From the NCBI GenBank assembly GCA_012523975.1, contig JAAYSF010000075.1, positions 1 to 54,176 on the forward strand: 54,176 nucleotides of DNA, given 5' to 3'. The stretch is from Veillonellaceae bacterium. Its GTDB lineage: Bacteria > Bacillota > Negativicutes > JAAYSF01. The notes beneath the pieces were generated by a model. The model had not been told where the DNA came from. It was given only the letters and a program-made list of their open reading frames with translations, and did no database searches. The translations under genes and the position numbers were made by a program. Every line of letters begins with the position of its first letter. The stretch's first letter is position 1. Shown here piece after piece: positions 16,820 to 24,791 of the stretch.

Positions 16820-17632
16820 ATGAAGAAAATTGTACTGTTAGTAATTGCTCTGGTATCATTGTCTGTCTTATTTGCTGGCTGTAGCAGCAATAAACCTGCG
16901 GCTCCTGCCGGCAAGACCGTCGTAAAAGTCGGTGCAACACCTCTTCCGCATTCCGAAATTCTTAATTTCATTAAACCAATGCTTGACAAAGAAGGCGTCG
17001 ACCTTCAAATTGTTGAAATGACTGATTATGTTCGTCCCAACCTAGCAGTAGCTGACAAGGAACTTGATGCAAACTTCTTCCAGCACACTCCGTACCTTGA
17101 TAAATTCAGCACTGAACGCAATCTGCAGTTAGTTAATGCTGCCGGTATCCACATCGAACCAATGGGCGTATACTCGAGAACCTTAAAAAACCTAAACGAT
17201 ATTAAAAATGGCGCTCAAATCGCTATCCCGAATGACCCGACTAATGGCGGCCGTGCTTTAGCGCTTCTAGCCAAAGCCGGTCTTATTAAACTTAAAGAAG
17301 GCGTAACTATCGAAGCTACTGTAACTGATATTACTGAAAACCCAAAAAATATTAAAATCCGTGAGCTTGAAGCTCCGCAGCTTCCCCGTTCGCTTGAAGA
17401 TGTCGATGCGGCTGTTATCAATACCAACTACGCCCTTGAAGCCAAGCTGGTTCCAACCAAAGATGCTTTGTTTATTGAACAGCAAGATTCTCCTTACGTA
17501 AATATATTGGTTGTTCGCAAAGGTGACGAAACCAGACCTGAAATCCAAAAACTTGTAAACGTATTAAAATCCGAAGAAGTAAAAAAATTCATCAATGAAA
17601 AGTATAACGGCGCTATCGTTCCGGCATTTTAA
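16820..17632 (+). CDS. metQ: Methionine-binding lipoprotein MetQ (copy 1)
   Basis: A NlpA/MetQ family substrate-binding lipoprotein (270 aa). The signal peptide ends in the lipobox LFAGC, with the lipidated Cys near residue 21. Family blocks are VGATPLPHSEIL, DANFFQHTPYL, IAIPNDPTNGGRALALL and NTNYALEA. Start ATG behind AGGAGG. Confidence 0.95.
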   Translation: MKKIVLLVIALVSLSVLFAGCSSNKPAAPAGKTVVKVGATPLPHSEILNFIKPMLDKEGVDLQIVEMTDYVRPNLAVADKELDANFFQHTPYLDKFSTERNLQLVNAAGIHIEPMGVYSRTLKNLNDIKNGAQIAIPNDPTNGGRALALLAKAGLIKLKEGVTIEATVTDITENPKNIKIRELEAPQLPRSLEDVDAAVINTNYALEAKLVPTKDALFIEQQDSPYVNILVVRKGDETRPEIQKLVNVLKSEEVKKFINEKYNGAIVPAF

Positions 17633-17646
17633 TCAGGAGGCCTACG

Positions 17647-18462
17647 ATGAAAAAATTCACTAAACTGACTGCTGTTCTGCTCGTACTCCTGTTTGCACTA
17701 GGTATAACCGCCGGTTGCAGTAAACAGAGCACTCCCGGCGCAGATAAGCCCTTAAAAGTCGGCGTTACCGCCGGTCCCCATGCCGAAGTCATGGACGTAG
17801 TAAAGAAAGTAGCTGAAAAAGACGGTCTTAAAATTGAGGTAATAGAATTTAACGACTATATCCAGCCTAATGTCGCTTTATTCCAAGGCGATATCGACGC
17901 TAATAGTTTCCAGCATCAGCCTTACCTTGATAATATCATTCAGGATCGTAACTATGATATAGTATCGGTTGCCAAGACAGTAATTTTTCCAATGGGTATT
18001 TACTCCAAAAAAATTAAAAGTCTAAATGAAATACAGGCTGGCGCAGTTGTTGCCATCCCTAATGACCCAACTAACGGTGGCCGTGCCCTCTTACTATTAG
18101 AGAAACTCGGTCTTATCAAACTCAAACCAAATGTCGGCATCAGTGCGGCAGTAACAGATATTGCTGAAAACCCGAAAAATCTTAAAATTAAAGAACTTGA
18201 GGCCGCTCAGATACCTCGCTCATTAGATGATATCGACTTCGCGGCAATCAATACCAATTATGCTATGACAGCCGGCCTTATCCCCAATAAAGACGCAATC
18301 GCTTTAGAGGACTTAAATTCTCCATACGCTAATTTAATTGCGGTAAAGGCTGCCAATAAAGATAATCCGGCTGTACAGAAATTAGTTAAGGCATACCAGT
18401 CTGATGAAGTTAAAAAGTTCATCCAAGAACACTTCAAAGGCTCAGTATCCCCAGCCTGGTAA
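17647..18462 (+). CDS. Methionine-binding lipoprotein MetQ (copy 2)
   Basis: A second NlpA/MetQ lipoprotein (271 aa) in tandem with copy 1, 14 bases downstream. The lipobox is ITAGC. It repeats the same landmarks: VGVTAGPHAEVM, DANSFQHQPYL, VAIPNDPTNGGRALLLL and NTNYAMTA. The copies are clearly paralogous but diverged, for example in the N-terminal ligand region, so the transporter may use two binding proteins with different affinity or stereo-preference. Last gene of the SAM-regulated operon. Confidence 0.93.
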   Translation: MKKFTKLTAVLLVLLFALGITAGCSKQSTPGADKPLKVGVTAGPHAEVMDVVKKVAEKDGLKIEVIEFNDYIQPNVALFQGDIDANSFQHQPYLDNIIQDRNYDIVSVAKTVIFPMGIYSKKIKSLNEIQAGAVVAIPNDPTNGGRALLLLEKLGLIKLKPNVGISAAVTDIAENPKNLKIKELEAAQIPRSLDDIDFAAINTNYAMTAGLIPNKDAIALEDLNSPYANLIAVKAANKDNPAVQKLVKAYQSDEVKKFIQEHFKGSVSPAW

Positions 18463-18470
18463 AAGGCGCT

Positions 18471-18504
18471 AAAAAACCTGACCTATTCTTAGGTCAGGTT
18501 TTTC
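18471..18504. terminator. Bidirectional terminator, met operon / tetR-like gene
   Basis: A 12-bp stem (18474-18485 with 18490-18501, loop TTCT) flanked by A6 and T5 runs, placed between two convergent genes. Confidence 0.9.
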
Positions 18505-19128
18505 TTATCTATTTGTCACTCCATATAAAAACACATTGCTTATCATCTTTGCCGTCGTGTCTATATCATCACTTACAAACTTTTGAAATACAGACATAAC
18601 AATTACACTAAATAGCGCATAAGCTGCCATATTAGCATCGCATTGGCGTATGTCCCCCGCCGCAATACACTCATTAAGCACTATCTCTATCATGCCAACA
18701 GTAGACCTAAACCAATCACGGTACTTATCACGCTGCGCTTGAGAAAAATTAGAATACCCTTCACGGCCCAAACCACGAACTTCGTGCATCATTACACGCC
18801 ACAAATCAGCATTTACCGCATAAAAGGCTATGTACTCCTTAATAATGACCTCTATTTTCGTCAGCGGCGGAATCTGGGAGTCGACTATTTGCTGCAGGGT
18901 TGTTTCAAACGGAGCACTGCGCTCTTTAATTAAAGTATAAAACAACTGCTCTTTATTGACAAAATAATTGTAAACCGTACCTTTGCCAGTATCAGCCAGC
19001 GCTATTATTTCATCAACTGTAGCTCGGTGATATCCTTTATGCGAAAAAACCTCGTAGGCTGCATCAAGTATTTGCTGGCGCTTGGTGCGTGAATCTGTAT
19101 AGTTTTCATTCAGACGGGTAATGGCCAT
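18505..19128 (-). CDS. TetR/AcrR family transcriptional regulator
   Basis: A 207-aa one-component repressor. The N-terminal helix-turn-helix covers RQQILDAAYEVFSHKGYH and ATVDEIIALADTGKGTVYNY, ending FVNKEQLF, a classical TetR head. The C-terminal half is a helical ligand domain with no recognisable specificity. An ORF extends further upstream, but GGGAGG six bases before ATG 19128 fixes the start. It has its own consensus promoter, and a 20-bp palindrome covers the -10, suggesting autoregulation. Confidence 0.9.
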   Translation of the reverse strand: MAITRLNENYTDSRTKRQQILDAAYEVFSHKGYHRATVDEIIALADTGKGTVYNYFVNKEQLFYTLIKERSAPFETTLQQIVDSQIPPLTKIEVIIKEYIAFYAVNADLWRVMMHEVRGLGREGYSNFSQAQRDKYRDWFRSTVGMIEIVLNECIAAGDIRQCDANMAAYALFSVIVMSVFQKFVSDDIDTTAKMISNVFLYGVTNR

Positions 19129-19185
19129 TATAATCCTCCCAAAATTCAACACTGTTCTCGCCGCATACAGGGCGAAGCCTAACAA

Positions 19186-19205
19186 CCTATAATTACTATT
19201 ATAGG
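19186..19205. promoter_or_regulatory. Candidate TetR-type operator
   Basis: A perfect palindrome CCTATAAT-TACT-ATTATAGG overlaps the -10 box of the TetR-family gene. Position and symmetry fit a self-operator; binding is inferred. Confidence 0.6.
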
Positions 19206-19226
19206 AAGCAATAAAAATACTGTCAA
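19198..19226 (-). promoter_or_regulatory. Consensus sigma-A promoter of the TetR-family gene
   Basis: TTGACA (19226-19221) and TATAAT (19203-19198) with a 17-base spacer, identical to consensus at all 12 positions. Confidence 0.9.
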
Positions 19227-19249
19227 CCAGGAAACTAGGGCAATTGCGA

Positions 19250-20188
19250 CTATAAGCAGTCTTTAATAACCCTTAGGGCATTCGCATGGCAAATTTTGTC
19301 GATTTGACCGGAATTAAAATTATTCTGTTCTAAAGCGTCAGCCAGCTTTTTCATTTCGCTAAAATCAATTATTTCAAGCTCCGGATCGATCCCGTCGAAA
19401 TCAGAGCCTACTGCCGCCGTTTCAATACCGCCGACGTCTATTATATGTTTTATATGTTTTACCATATCGTTAATACGGCTAATGTCCTGCGAGCCTAGAA
19501 AATCGCGGGCAAAATTTATGCCAACAACGCCGCCTTTTTCGGCTAACACCCTTATCATATCGTCAGTTAAATTGCGCGAATGGTTAGTAACCGACCGGGC
19601 ATTAGAATGAGAAGCAACAAACGGTTTGGATGACAGTCGGGCTACATCATAAAATCCCTGGTCGGATAGATGCGACACATCAATAATCATCCCAAGCCTG
19701 TTCATCTCGCTTACAACAGCACAGCCAAACGGCGTTAAACCACGACTGCGATACTCTTCCTTAATATTAGGAAAACCTAACTCATTTGGGTAATTCCAAG
19801 TTAGTGTTATCAGACGCACCCCTAGGCGATAGAAGTTGCGGAGATTGGCCATTTCTCCTTTAAGAACACCGCCCTCTTCGATTGTAAGAAACGCTGATAT
19901 CCTGTTCTCTAAACTATTTCGTCTAAAATCTTGATAGTTTAACGCTAACGCTAAATCAGCGCTGTTATTTTCAATTTCATTATAGAAGCGGTCGAGCATC
20001 TTTAAACCATATTCGAGTGGGTTTTCGCACTCTTTTATGTCAATGAAAAGTGCAAAAAACTGTGCTAATGCTCCGCCTGCTTTAAGCTTTGAAACATCGA
20101 TTTTTAGATTATTGTTTTTTAGCATCACCTCTGGCCCCGCTTCCATAAGGCCCATAATTGTATCGCAATGTAAATCGATAAATGGCAT
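19250..20188 (-). CDS. Membrane dipeptidase family (M19) protein
   Basis: A 312-aa zinc metallopeptidase of the renal dipeptidase family. Metal and catalytic motifs in order: DLHCDT at residues 5-10, the bridging Glu in TIEEGGVL, IDVSHLSDQGF, VASHSNARSV and GSDFDGID. Such enzymes cleave dipeptides, including some with D-residues. Start ATG 20188 follows GAGGAG. A promoter at 20216-20244 and the terminator of the upstream gene suggest it is transcribed alone. Confidence 0.9.
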   Translation of the reverse strand: MPFIDLHCDTIMGLMEAGPEVMLKNNNLKIDVSKLKAGGALAQFFALFIDIKECENPLEYGLKMLDRFYNEIENNSADLALALNYQDFRRNSLENRISAFLTIEEGGVLKGEMANLRNFYRLGVRLITLTWNYPNELGFPNIKEEYRSRGLTPFGCAVVSEMNRLGMIIDVSHLSDQGFYDVARLSSKPFVASHSNARSVTNHSRNLTDDMIRVLAEKGGVVGINFARDFLGSQDISRINDMVKHIKHIIDVGGIETAAVGSDFDGIDPELEIIDFSEMKKLADALEQNNFNSGQIDKICHANALRVIKDCL

Positions 20189-20215
20189 CTATTATCGCTC
20201 CTCATTGTTTTTCAT

Positions 20216-20244
20216 GCTATATGATATTCTTAACTTTACAACAA
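20216..20244 (-). promoter_or_regulatory. Promoter of the dipeptidase gene
   Basis: TTGTTG (20244-20239) and TATAGC (20221-20216) with a 17-base spacer on the minus strand. Confidence 0.5.
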
Positions 20245-20265
20245 TATTTAAAATTAGCTTTAATG

Positions 20266-20296
20266 CAAAAAGCAGCCTAGTCTCGCTAGACTGCTT
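20266..20296 (-). terminator. Terminator of the flavodiiron gene
   Basis: AGCAGCCTAG (20271-20280) pairs with CTAGACTGCT (20286-20295), with one G-U pair in RNA. On the minus strand it is followed by a run of T. Confidence 0.85.
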
Positions 20297-20303
20297 GATT
20301 TAT

Positions 20304-21491
20304 TCAATACTTGAGCGCAATCTCCTTGCCGAAGTTAATACATGCTTCCTCGCCGTTATCATCTGGATTCCAGAACAGGTTTAAACCATCGTTAACGACA
20401 TCAAATTTACTTTCCTTAAGCCAATTAGTAATTATTTTTACCGATTCGCCGCTCCAGCCATAAGCTCCAAAAGCTGCAGCCTTTTTATTCCTAAAACCAA
20501 GTCCTTTTATTTCTTCCAAGACAGCGGCTACTGATGACAGAACGCCTTTGTTGACGGTTGGCGAACCGACTATAATAGCTTTAGATTTAAAAACCTCAGA
20601 CATGATGTCTGTTTTATCGCGGCGAGCCGAATTGTAAAGCTTTACCGTTACCTTGTCATCGGCCATTCTAATGCCTTTGGCAATATTCTCAGCCATCTTG
20701 CGGGTTCCATTCCACATAGTATCATAAATTATGGTAATTTGGTTTTCTTGATAGTCGGCTGCCCATTGGAGATACTTTTCGACAATCTGCAATGGATTAT
20801 CGCGCCAAATAACTCCGTGACTGGGGCAAATCATGTTAATATCCAGATTCATGCCCACTACCTCTTTAATTTTCCGCTCTACCATTTTACTAAATGGAGT
20901 CAAGATATTGGCATAATACTTCTGGCACTCCGCAAATAATTCAGCCTGATCTACTAAATCATTATACATTGACTCAGAGGCAAAATGCTCGCCAAAAGCA
21001 TCGTTACTGAACAAAATATTGTCTCCGGTTAAATAGCAAAACATAGTATCCGGCCAGTGCAGCATCGGTGCTTCAATAAATACCAATTCTTTGGAGCCAA
21101 TATTCAATCGGTCACCTGTTTTAACGACTTGGAAATTCCAGTCTTGGTGGTATTGCCCTTTTATTGACTTTACACCGTTAGCAGTACAATAGATTGGCGT
21201 ATTAGGGATATACTTCATCAATTCTGTTAAGGCACCACTGTGATCAACCTCACCATGATTAGCAATTATATAATCAATCTTGTTCAAGTCAATCTCTTTG
21301 CGCAAGTTATGTACAAATTCTTCGGCAAATGGGGCCCATACGGTATCGATAAGAACAATTTTTTCATCACGTATTAGATACGAGTTATAGGTTGAACCTT
21401 TATGAGTGGAGTATTCTTCACCATGAAACTTCTTTAATTCCCAGTCTATTTTACCAACCCAAGATACATTATCATTGATTTTAAAAGCCAT
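20304..21491 (-). CDS. Flavodiiron protein (FprA-type A flavoprotein)
   Basis: A 395-aa flavodiiron protein that reduces oxygen to water or nitric oxide to nitrous oxide in anaerobes. The N-terminal metallo-beta-lactamase-like half carries the di-iron ligands H79-x-E81-x-D83-H84, a His in PMLHWPDTM, an Asp in SNDAFGEH and a His in CPSHGVIW. The C-terminal flavodoxin half begins ITIIYDTMWNGTRKMAENIA, the FMN phosphate loop. There is no C-terminal rubredoxin domain, so an external rubredoxin or similar donor is needed. The gene is monocistronic, with a terminator just after it. Confidence 0.93.
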   Translation of the reverse strand: MAFKINDNVSWVGKIDWELKKFHGEEYSTHKGSTYNSYLIRDEKIVLIDTVWAPFAEEFVHNLRKEIDLNKIDYIIANHGEVDHSGALTELMKYIPNTPIYCTANGVKSIKGQYHQDWNFQVVKTGDRLNIGSKELVFIEAPMLHWPDTMFCYLTGDNILFSNDAFGEHFASESMYNDLVDQAELFAECQKYYANILTPFSKMVERKIKEVVGMNLDINMICPSHGVIWRDNPLQIVEKYLQWAADYQENQITIIYDTMWNGTRKMAENIAKGIRMADDKVTVKLYNSARRDKTDIMSEVFKSKAIIVGSPTVNKGVLSSVAAVLEEIKGLGFRNKKAAAFGAYGWSGESVKIITNWLKESKFDVVNDGLNLFWNPDDNGEEACINFGKEIALKY

Positions 21492-21693
21492 AATCTTTTC
21501 TTAACCTCCATAAATTTTATTACAGAACTAATTATTATTTATTTAGTTGTGAATAAGTATTCTCCACGAATAATAAATCCCCTCCTTGCTAAGAAATATT
21601 TTCCTTGCAAAATGTAGCTTTTTTGAGCAATAATCTGTCAGAGATTGTTTTCCAATAGTCACTCGATGCATATACCTTAACTGAGGTGATAAA

Positions 21694-22415
21694 ATGCCTA
21701 TATTATACATTACAAAACGCATGCTGGTTATTTTTCTGGTAGTAGGTTTTGTCCTAACAAGCATTTTGGCTTGCAGCGCAATGAATCGTTCACCACTGGA
21801 AGGCAGAATTATTATTGTCGACGCCGGCCATGGCGGCATTGATCCAGGCGCAAACCGGCCGGGTGTTGAAGAAAAAAACATTAATCTTGCAATAGCCCTT
21901 GAATTAAAAACCGCGCTTAATAGCTATGGTGCCAAAGTTATCTTATCCCGCGATTGCGATACCGATCTAAGCGGGTTATGCGATAATACCAAGATAAAGG
22001 GGCGTTATCATCGTGATTTAGCGGCCCGGGTAGAGCTAGTCGAAGAATCAGATGCTGACCTGTTTATCAGTATCCATGCAAACTCTAATTCAAACAGCAA
22101 AAAAATTGGTGCCGAATCTTTTTATGCCCCGCGGTCGGAATCCAGTAAGCTGCTAGCAAACTCAATCCAGAATGAACTGTACAATGTAATCCCCTCTCCC
22201 AAAACAGCAAATCCCGGCAATTATTTCGTCCTCAAACGCAATAAAGTTCCTGCTGCCTTAGTCGAGGTCGGGTATATCACCAACCCACTAATTTGACCCA
22301 ACTTAATTCCCCGGACTATCAAAAGCTGCTAGCAGAAACCATTGCCCGCGGAATATTACATTATTATCAGGATAATGCTAACCCACTTTCAGCTTTCCTA
22401 CCTGGGCGAAATTAA
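21694..22415 (+). pseudogene. CwlD-like N-acetylmuramoyl-L-alanine amidase, frameshifted
   Basis: Reading frame 1 gives 200 aa: a hydrophobic N-terminal segment (about residues 9-28), then an amidase_3 domain with IIIVDAGHGGIDPGA, the zinc-binding Glu in RPGVEEKNINLA, ISIHANSNS and ALVEVGYITNP. It then stops at TGA. Shifting by -1 at CCA (about 22286-22288) restores the expected family ending TNLTQLNSPDYQKLLAETI and continues to a stop at 22413-22415. The intact protein would be about 240 aa, the CwlD length; CwlD helps make spore-cortex muramic lactam. The break removes only the C-terminal helix region. It may be a real mutation, a sequencing error or frameshifting. Start ATG follows GAGGTGA. 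Confidence 0.8.
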
Positions 22416-22508
22416 TGTCAGAATTTTCGCATACAGAGCAGGAACTGCTTATATATTTGCCTAATTTATCATAATTATAACTATACAGTAGGGGGGTTAT
22501 CATTTATC

Positions 22509-23696
22509 ATGAATATTGCCGAACGTCTAAGTCGCTTAGGAACAGAGAATGCTTTTGAGGTACTGGCCGAAGTTAATAAATTACAGGCTGATGGCCGCGA
22601 CATTCTGAGTTTCGCTATTGGCGAACCTGATTTTGACACTCCGCAAAACATTAAGACGGCTTGTATAAAAGCCATTGAGCAAAACTACACTCATTATGGC
22701 CCCTCAGCTGGTATTCTACCACTGCGGGAAGCGATTGCTCATTATGTTGGCAAAACTCGCGGTATTCCGGTTTCTCCAAACGAAATAGTTGTCACTCCCG
22801 GCGGTAAACCTATTATTTACTACACTATCCATGCCCTTGTTAATCCTGGCGATGAAGTAATCTATCCCAATCCGGGGTTTCCTATCTATGAATCGGTAAT
22901 CAATTTTGTCGGCGGTGTTCCTGTACCTGCTCCCCTGCTTGAAGAAAAAGATTTTACTTTTGATACAAAACACCTGCAAACCTTAATTACCCCCAAGACT
23001 AAGCTCATCATTCTGAATAGCCCTCAGAACCCGACAGGCGGCATGTTAAGCGATGATGATCTCAAAGAAATTGCTAAACTGGCCGTCAAGCATAACTTAT
23101 GGGTGCTCTCAGATGAAATATACAGCCGGATAATTTATTCTGGAAAGTTTATCAGCATCAGCGCCTTACCAGGCATGAAAGAAAGAACAATAATTCTTGA
23201 CGGGTTTTCAAAAACTTATGCGATGACCGGTTGGCGTTTAGGCTACGGCGTTATGAATGCCGAGCTGGCAGCCCAGATTGCCCGTCTGGAAACAAATTGC
23301 GAGTCATGCACCAATACCTTTATTCAGTATGCTGGTATTGAGGCTCTCACCGGGCCCCAAGATTTTGTTGACGCAATGGTTGCTGAATTCAAAGCTCGCC
23401 GCGATTTGATTGTCGCCGGTCTCAACAGCATCAAAGGAGTCACCTGTAAAAATCCTAATGGAGCCTTCTATGTTTTTCCGAATGTAACCGAGGCGTGCAG
23501 TAATCTTGGCTTCACAAACTCAAAAGAACTGCAAAAACATATCTTGTATAACGGCGATGTTGCGGTGCTGCCACGTACTGCCTTTGGAGCCCGAAACAAA
23601 GGTGAAACCGGGGAATATTTGCGACTCTCCTATGCTACTTCGCGTGAAAATATCATAAAAGGCTTGGAAAGAATCGCAAAAGTAATTGAGGGTTAG
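22509..23696 (+). CDS. Aspartate-type aminotransferase (class I)
   Basis: A 395-aa PLP aminotransferase of the AspB/I-gamma group. Landmarks are SFAIGEPDFDTP, TPGGKPIIYYTIHALV, ILNSPQNPTGGML, LSDEIYSRIIY with the PLP Asp, and LDGFSKTYAMTGWRLGY with the Schiff-base lysine. Start ATG follows AGGGGGG. It is a separate lineage from the aminotransferase in the met operon. Aspartate is the likely amino donor, but specificity cannot be fixed from motifs. It ends at a strong terminator shared with the convergent DUF456 gene. Confidence 0.88.
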   Translation: MNIAERLSRLGTENAFEVLAEVNKLQADGRDILSFAIGEPDFDTPQNIKTACIKAIEQNYTHYGPSAGILPLREAIAHYVGKTRGIPVSPNEIVVTPGGKPIIYYTIHALVNPGDEVIYPNPGFPIYESVINFVGGVPVPAPLLEEKDFTFDTKHLQTLITPKTKLIILNSPQNPTGGMLSDDDLKEIAKLAVKHNLWVLSDEIYSRIIYSGKFISISALPGMKERTIILDGFSKTYAMTGWRLGYGVMNAELAAQIARLETNCESCTNTFIQYAGIEALTGPQDFVDAMVAEFKARRDLIVAGLNSIKGVTCKNPNGAFYVFPNVTEACSNLGFTNSKELQKHILYNGDVAVLPRTAFGARNKGETGEYLRLSYATSRENIIKGLERIAKVIEG

Positions 23697-23703
23697 ATAA
23701 ACA

Positions 23704-23746
23704 AAAGGGATTTGCCGCCCGCTAGGGCGCAAATCCCTTTCTTCTT
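23704..23746. terminator. Bidirectional terminator
   Basis: AAAGGGATTTGC (23704-23715) pairs with GCAAATCCCTTT (23729-23740), with an inner GCCC/GGGC stem, followed by CTTCTT. Confidence 0.85.
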
Positions 23747-24266
23747 ATAACCCCCACGGCATTTCTAAAACTATCAAAGCCACCATTCCGACGGCCATAA
23801 CAATCTTGAAGATCATACCGACAGCTTGGCCTTTCATGACACTTATCCCCACCCGACGGGCATGTTCAGCGTTACCGGCTTTCGAATACTCTGCTATATA
23901 GCTAGCTCCGTAAGCACCGGTTATTGCCCCAAGCACCGACCCGATAACAGGAAGCAGCCCGGTTCCGATAATACCACCGATTATTGCTCCTACAACTGCC
24001 GCTAGCATAGCTCGTGAAGATGCTTTTTCCTTTTTTGCCCCTACGGCGCCGGCAATAAATTCAACTACTTCCCCGGCAATAAATAACGTGAATACGATAA
24101 ATAATGTTTGAAAAGTTATATGGATAAACCCGTCATAAACCGCATATCCCAAGGCAAGCAGCAAAATAACGATATTGCCTGGTAAATTAATAAGCGTAAG
24201 CCCAATCCCCACTAAAAGGCCAATACTTGCCGCAATGTTAACAGCCATTACTGAAATCATTTCCAT
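23745..24266 (-). CDS. DUF456 family membrane protein
   Basis: About 173 aa with four to five hydrophobic segments. A glycine-rich middle part (VVGAIIGGIIGTGLLPVIG) is typical of DUF456, a family of unknown function. Several GxxxG-like spacings suggest tight helix packing. GGTGG is nine bases before ATG 24266, better than an upstream GTG at 24275. It may be co-transcribed with DUF523 upstream, 30 bases away. Confidence 0.8.
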   Translation of the reverse strand: MEMISVMAVNIAASIGLLVGIGLTLINLPGNIVILLLALGYAVYDGFIHITFQTLFIVFTLFIAGEVVEFIAGAVGAKKEKASSRAMLAAVVGAIIGGIIGTGLLPVIGSVLGAITGAYGASYIAEYSKAGNAEHARRVGISVMKGQAVGMIFKIVMAVGMVALIVLEMPWGL

Positions 24267-24296
24267 AATAAACACACCACCAAAATAGTTTATAAC

Positions 24297-24776
24297 TTAA
24301 TCATCCGCAAGCAGCTGCAGCAGCCTTTCTTCCGTAAGTTCTTCTTCTGAAACCAGTTTTATTCCCGTTTTTTTCAGCGCGGCGGCGGTTATACCCCGGC
24401 CTTGCTTTACTATATGAGAAAAAGTACCATCGTAGATCTGATTTACCCCACAGGACGGACTTCGTTCTTTTAGAATAGCCGCACTAATTGGAACGGTGCT
24501 AACGATTTTTAATATTTGCTCTGCCCCTGCTTTAAATTGACAGGTAACCTCCCGGCCTGAGTTTTCTAGCACTTTAGCTTTGCACTCCAAAACAGTATCG
24601 CCTGTTCCGCCGATTATTTCAACAGGCAGCCTTGGAGTCGGTAAGCCGCCAAGCTGTTCAGGGCAAACAGGTATATACTTCCCCCGACAGCCATATCTAA
24701 TAATTAGTTCATTAGCGTTAGATTTGCCGTCATATTTAGTATCTAGTCCCAACAGACAGGCGCTTACTAAGATCAT
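24297..24776 (-). CDS. DUF523 family protein
   Basis: A 159-aa DUF523 protein: MILVSACLLG at the N terminus, CPEQLGGLPTPR, ILKERSPSCGV and a C-terminal GIKLVSEEEL. The conserved cysteines in SACLLG, CPEQ and SCG suggest metal or iron-sulfur binding; no reaction is established for this stand-alone form. It follows the alcohol dehydrogenase gene by 15 bases and is probably in one transcript with it. Confidence 0.85.
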   Translation of the reverse strand: MILVSACLLGLDTKYDGKSNANELIIRYGCRGKYIPVCPEQLGGLPTPRLPVEIIGGTGDTVLECKAKVLENSGREVTCQFKAGAEQILKIVSTVPISAAILKERSPSCGVNQIYDGTFSHIVKQGRGITAAALKKTGIKLVSEEELTEERLLQLLADD

Positions 24777-24791
24777 ATGCTCACGCCCTTT

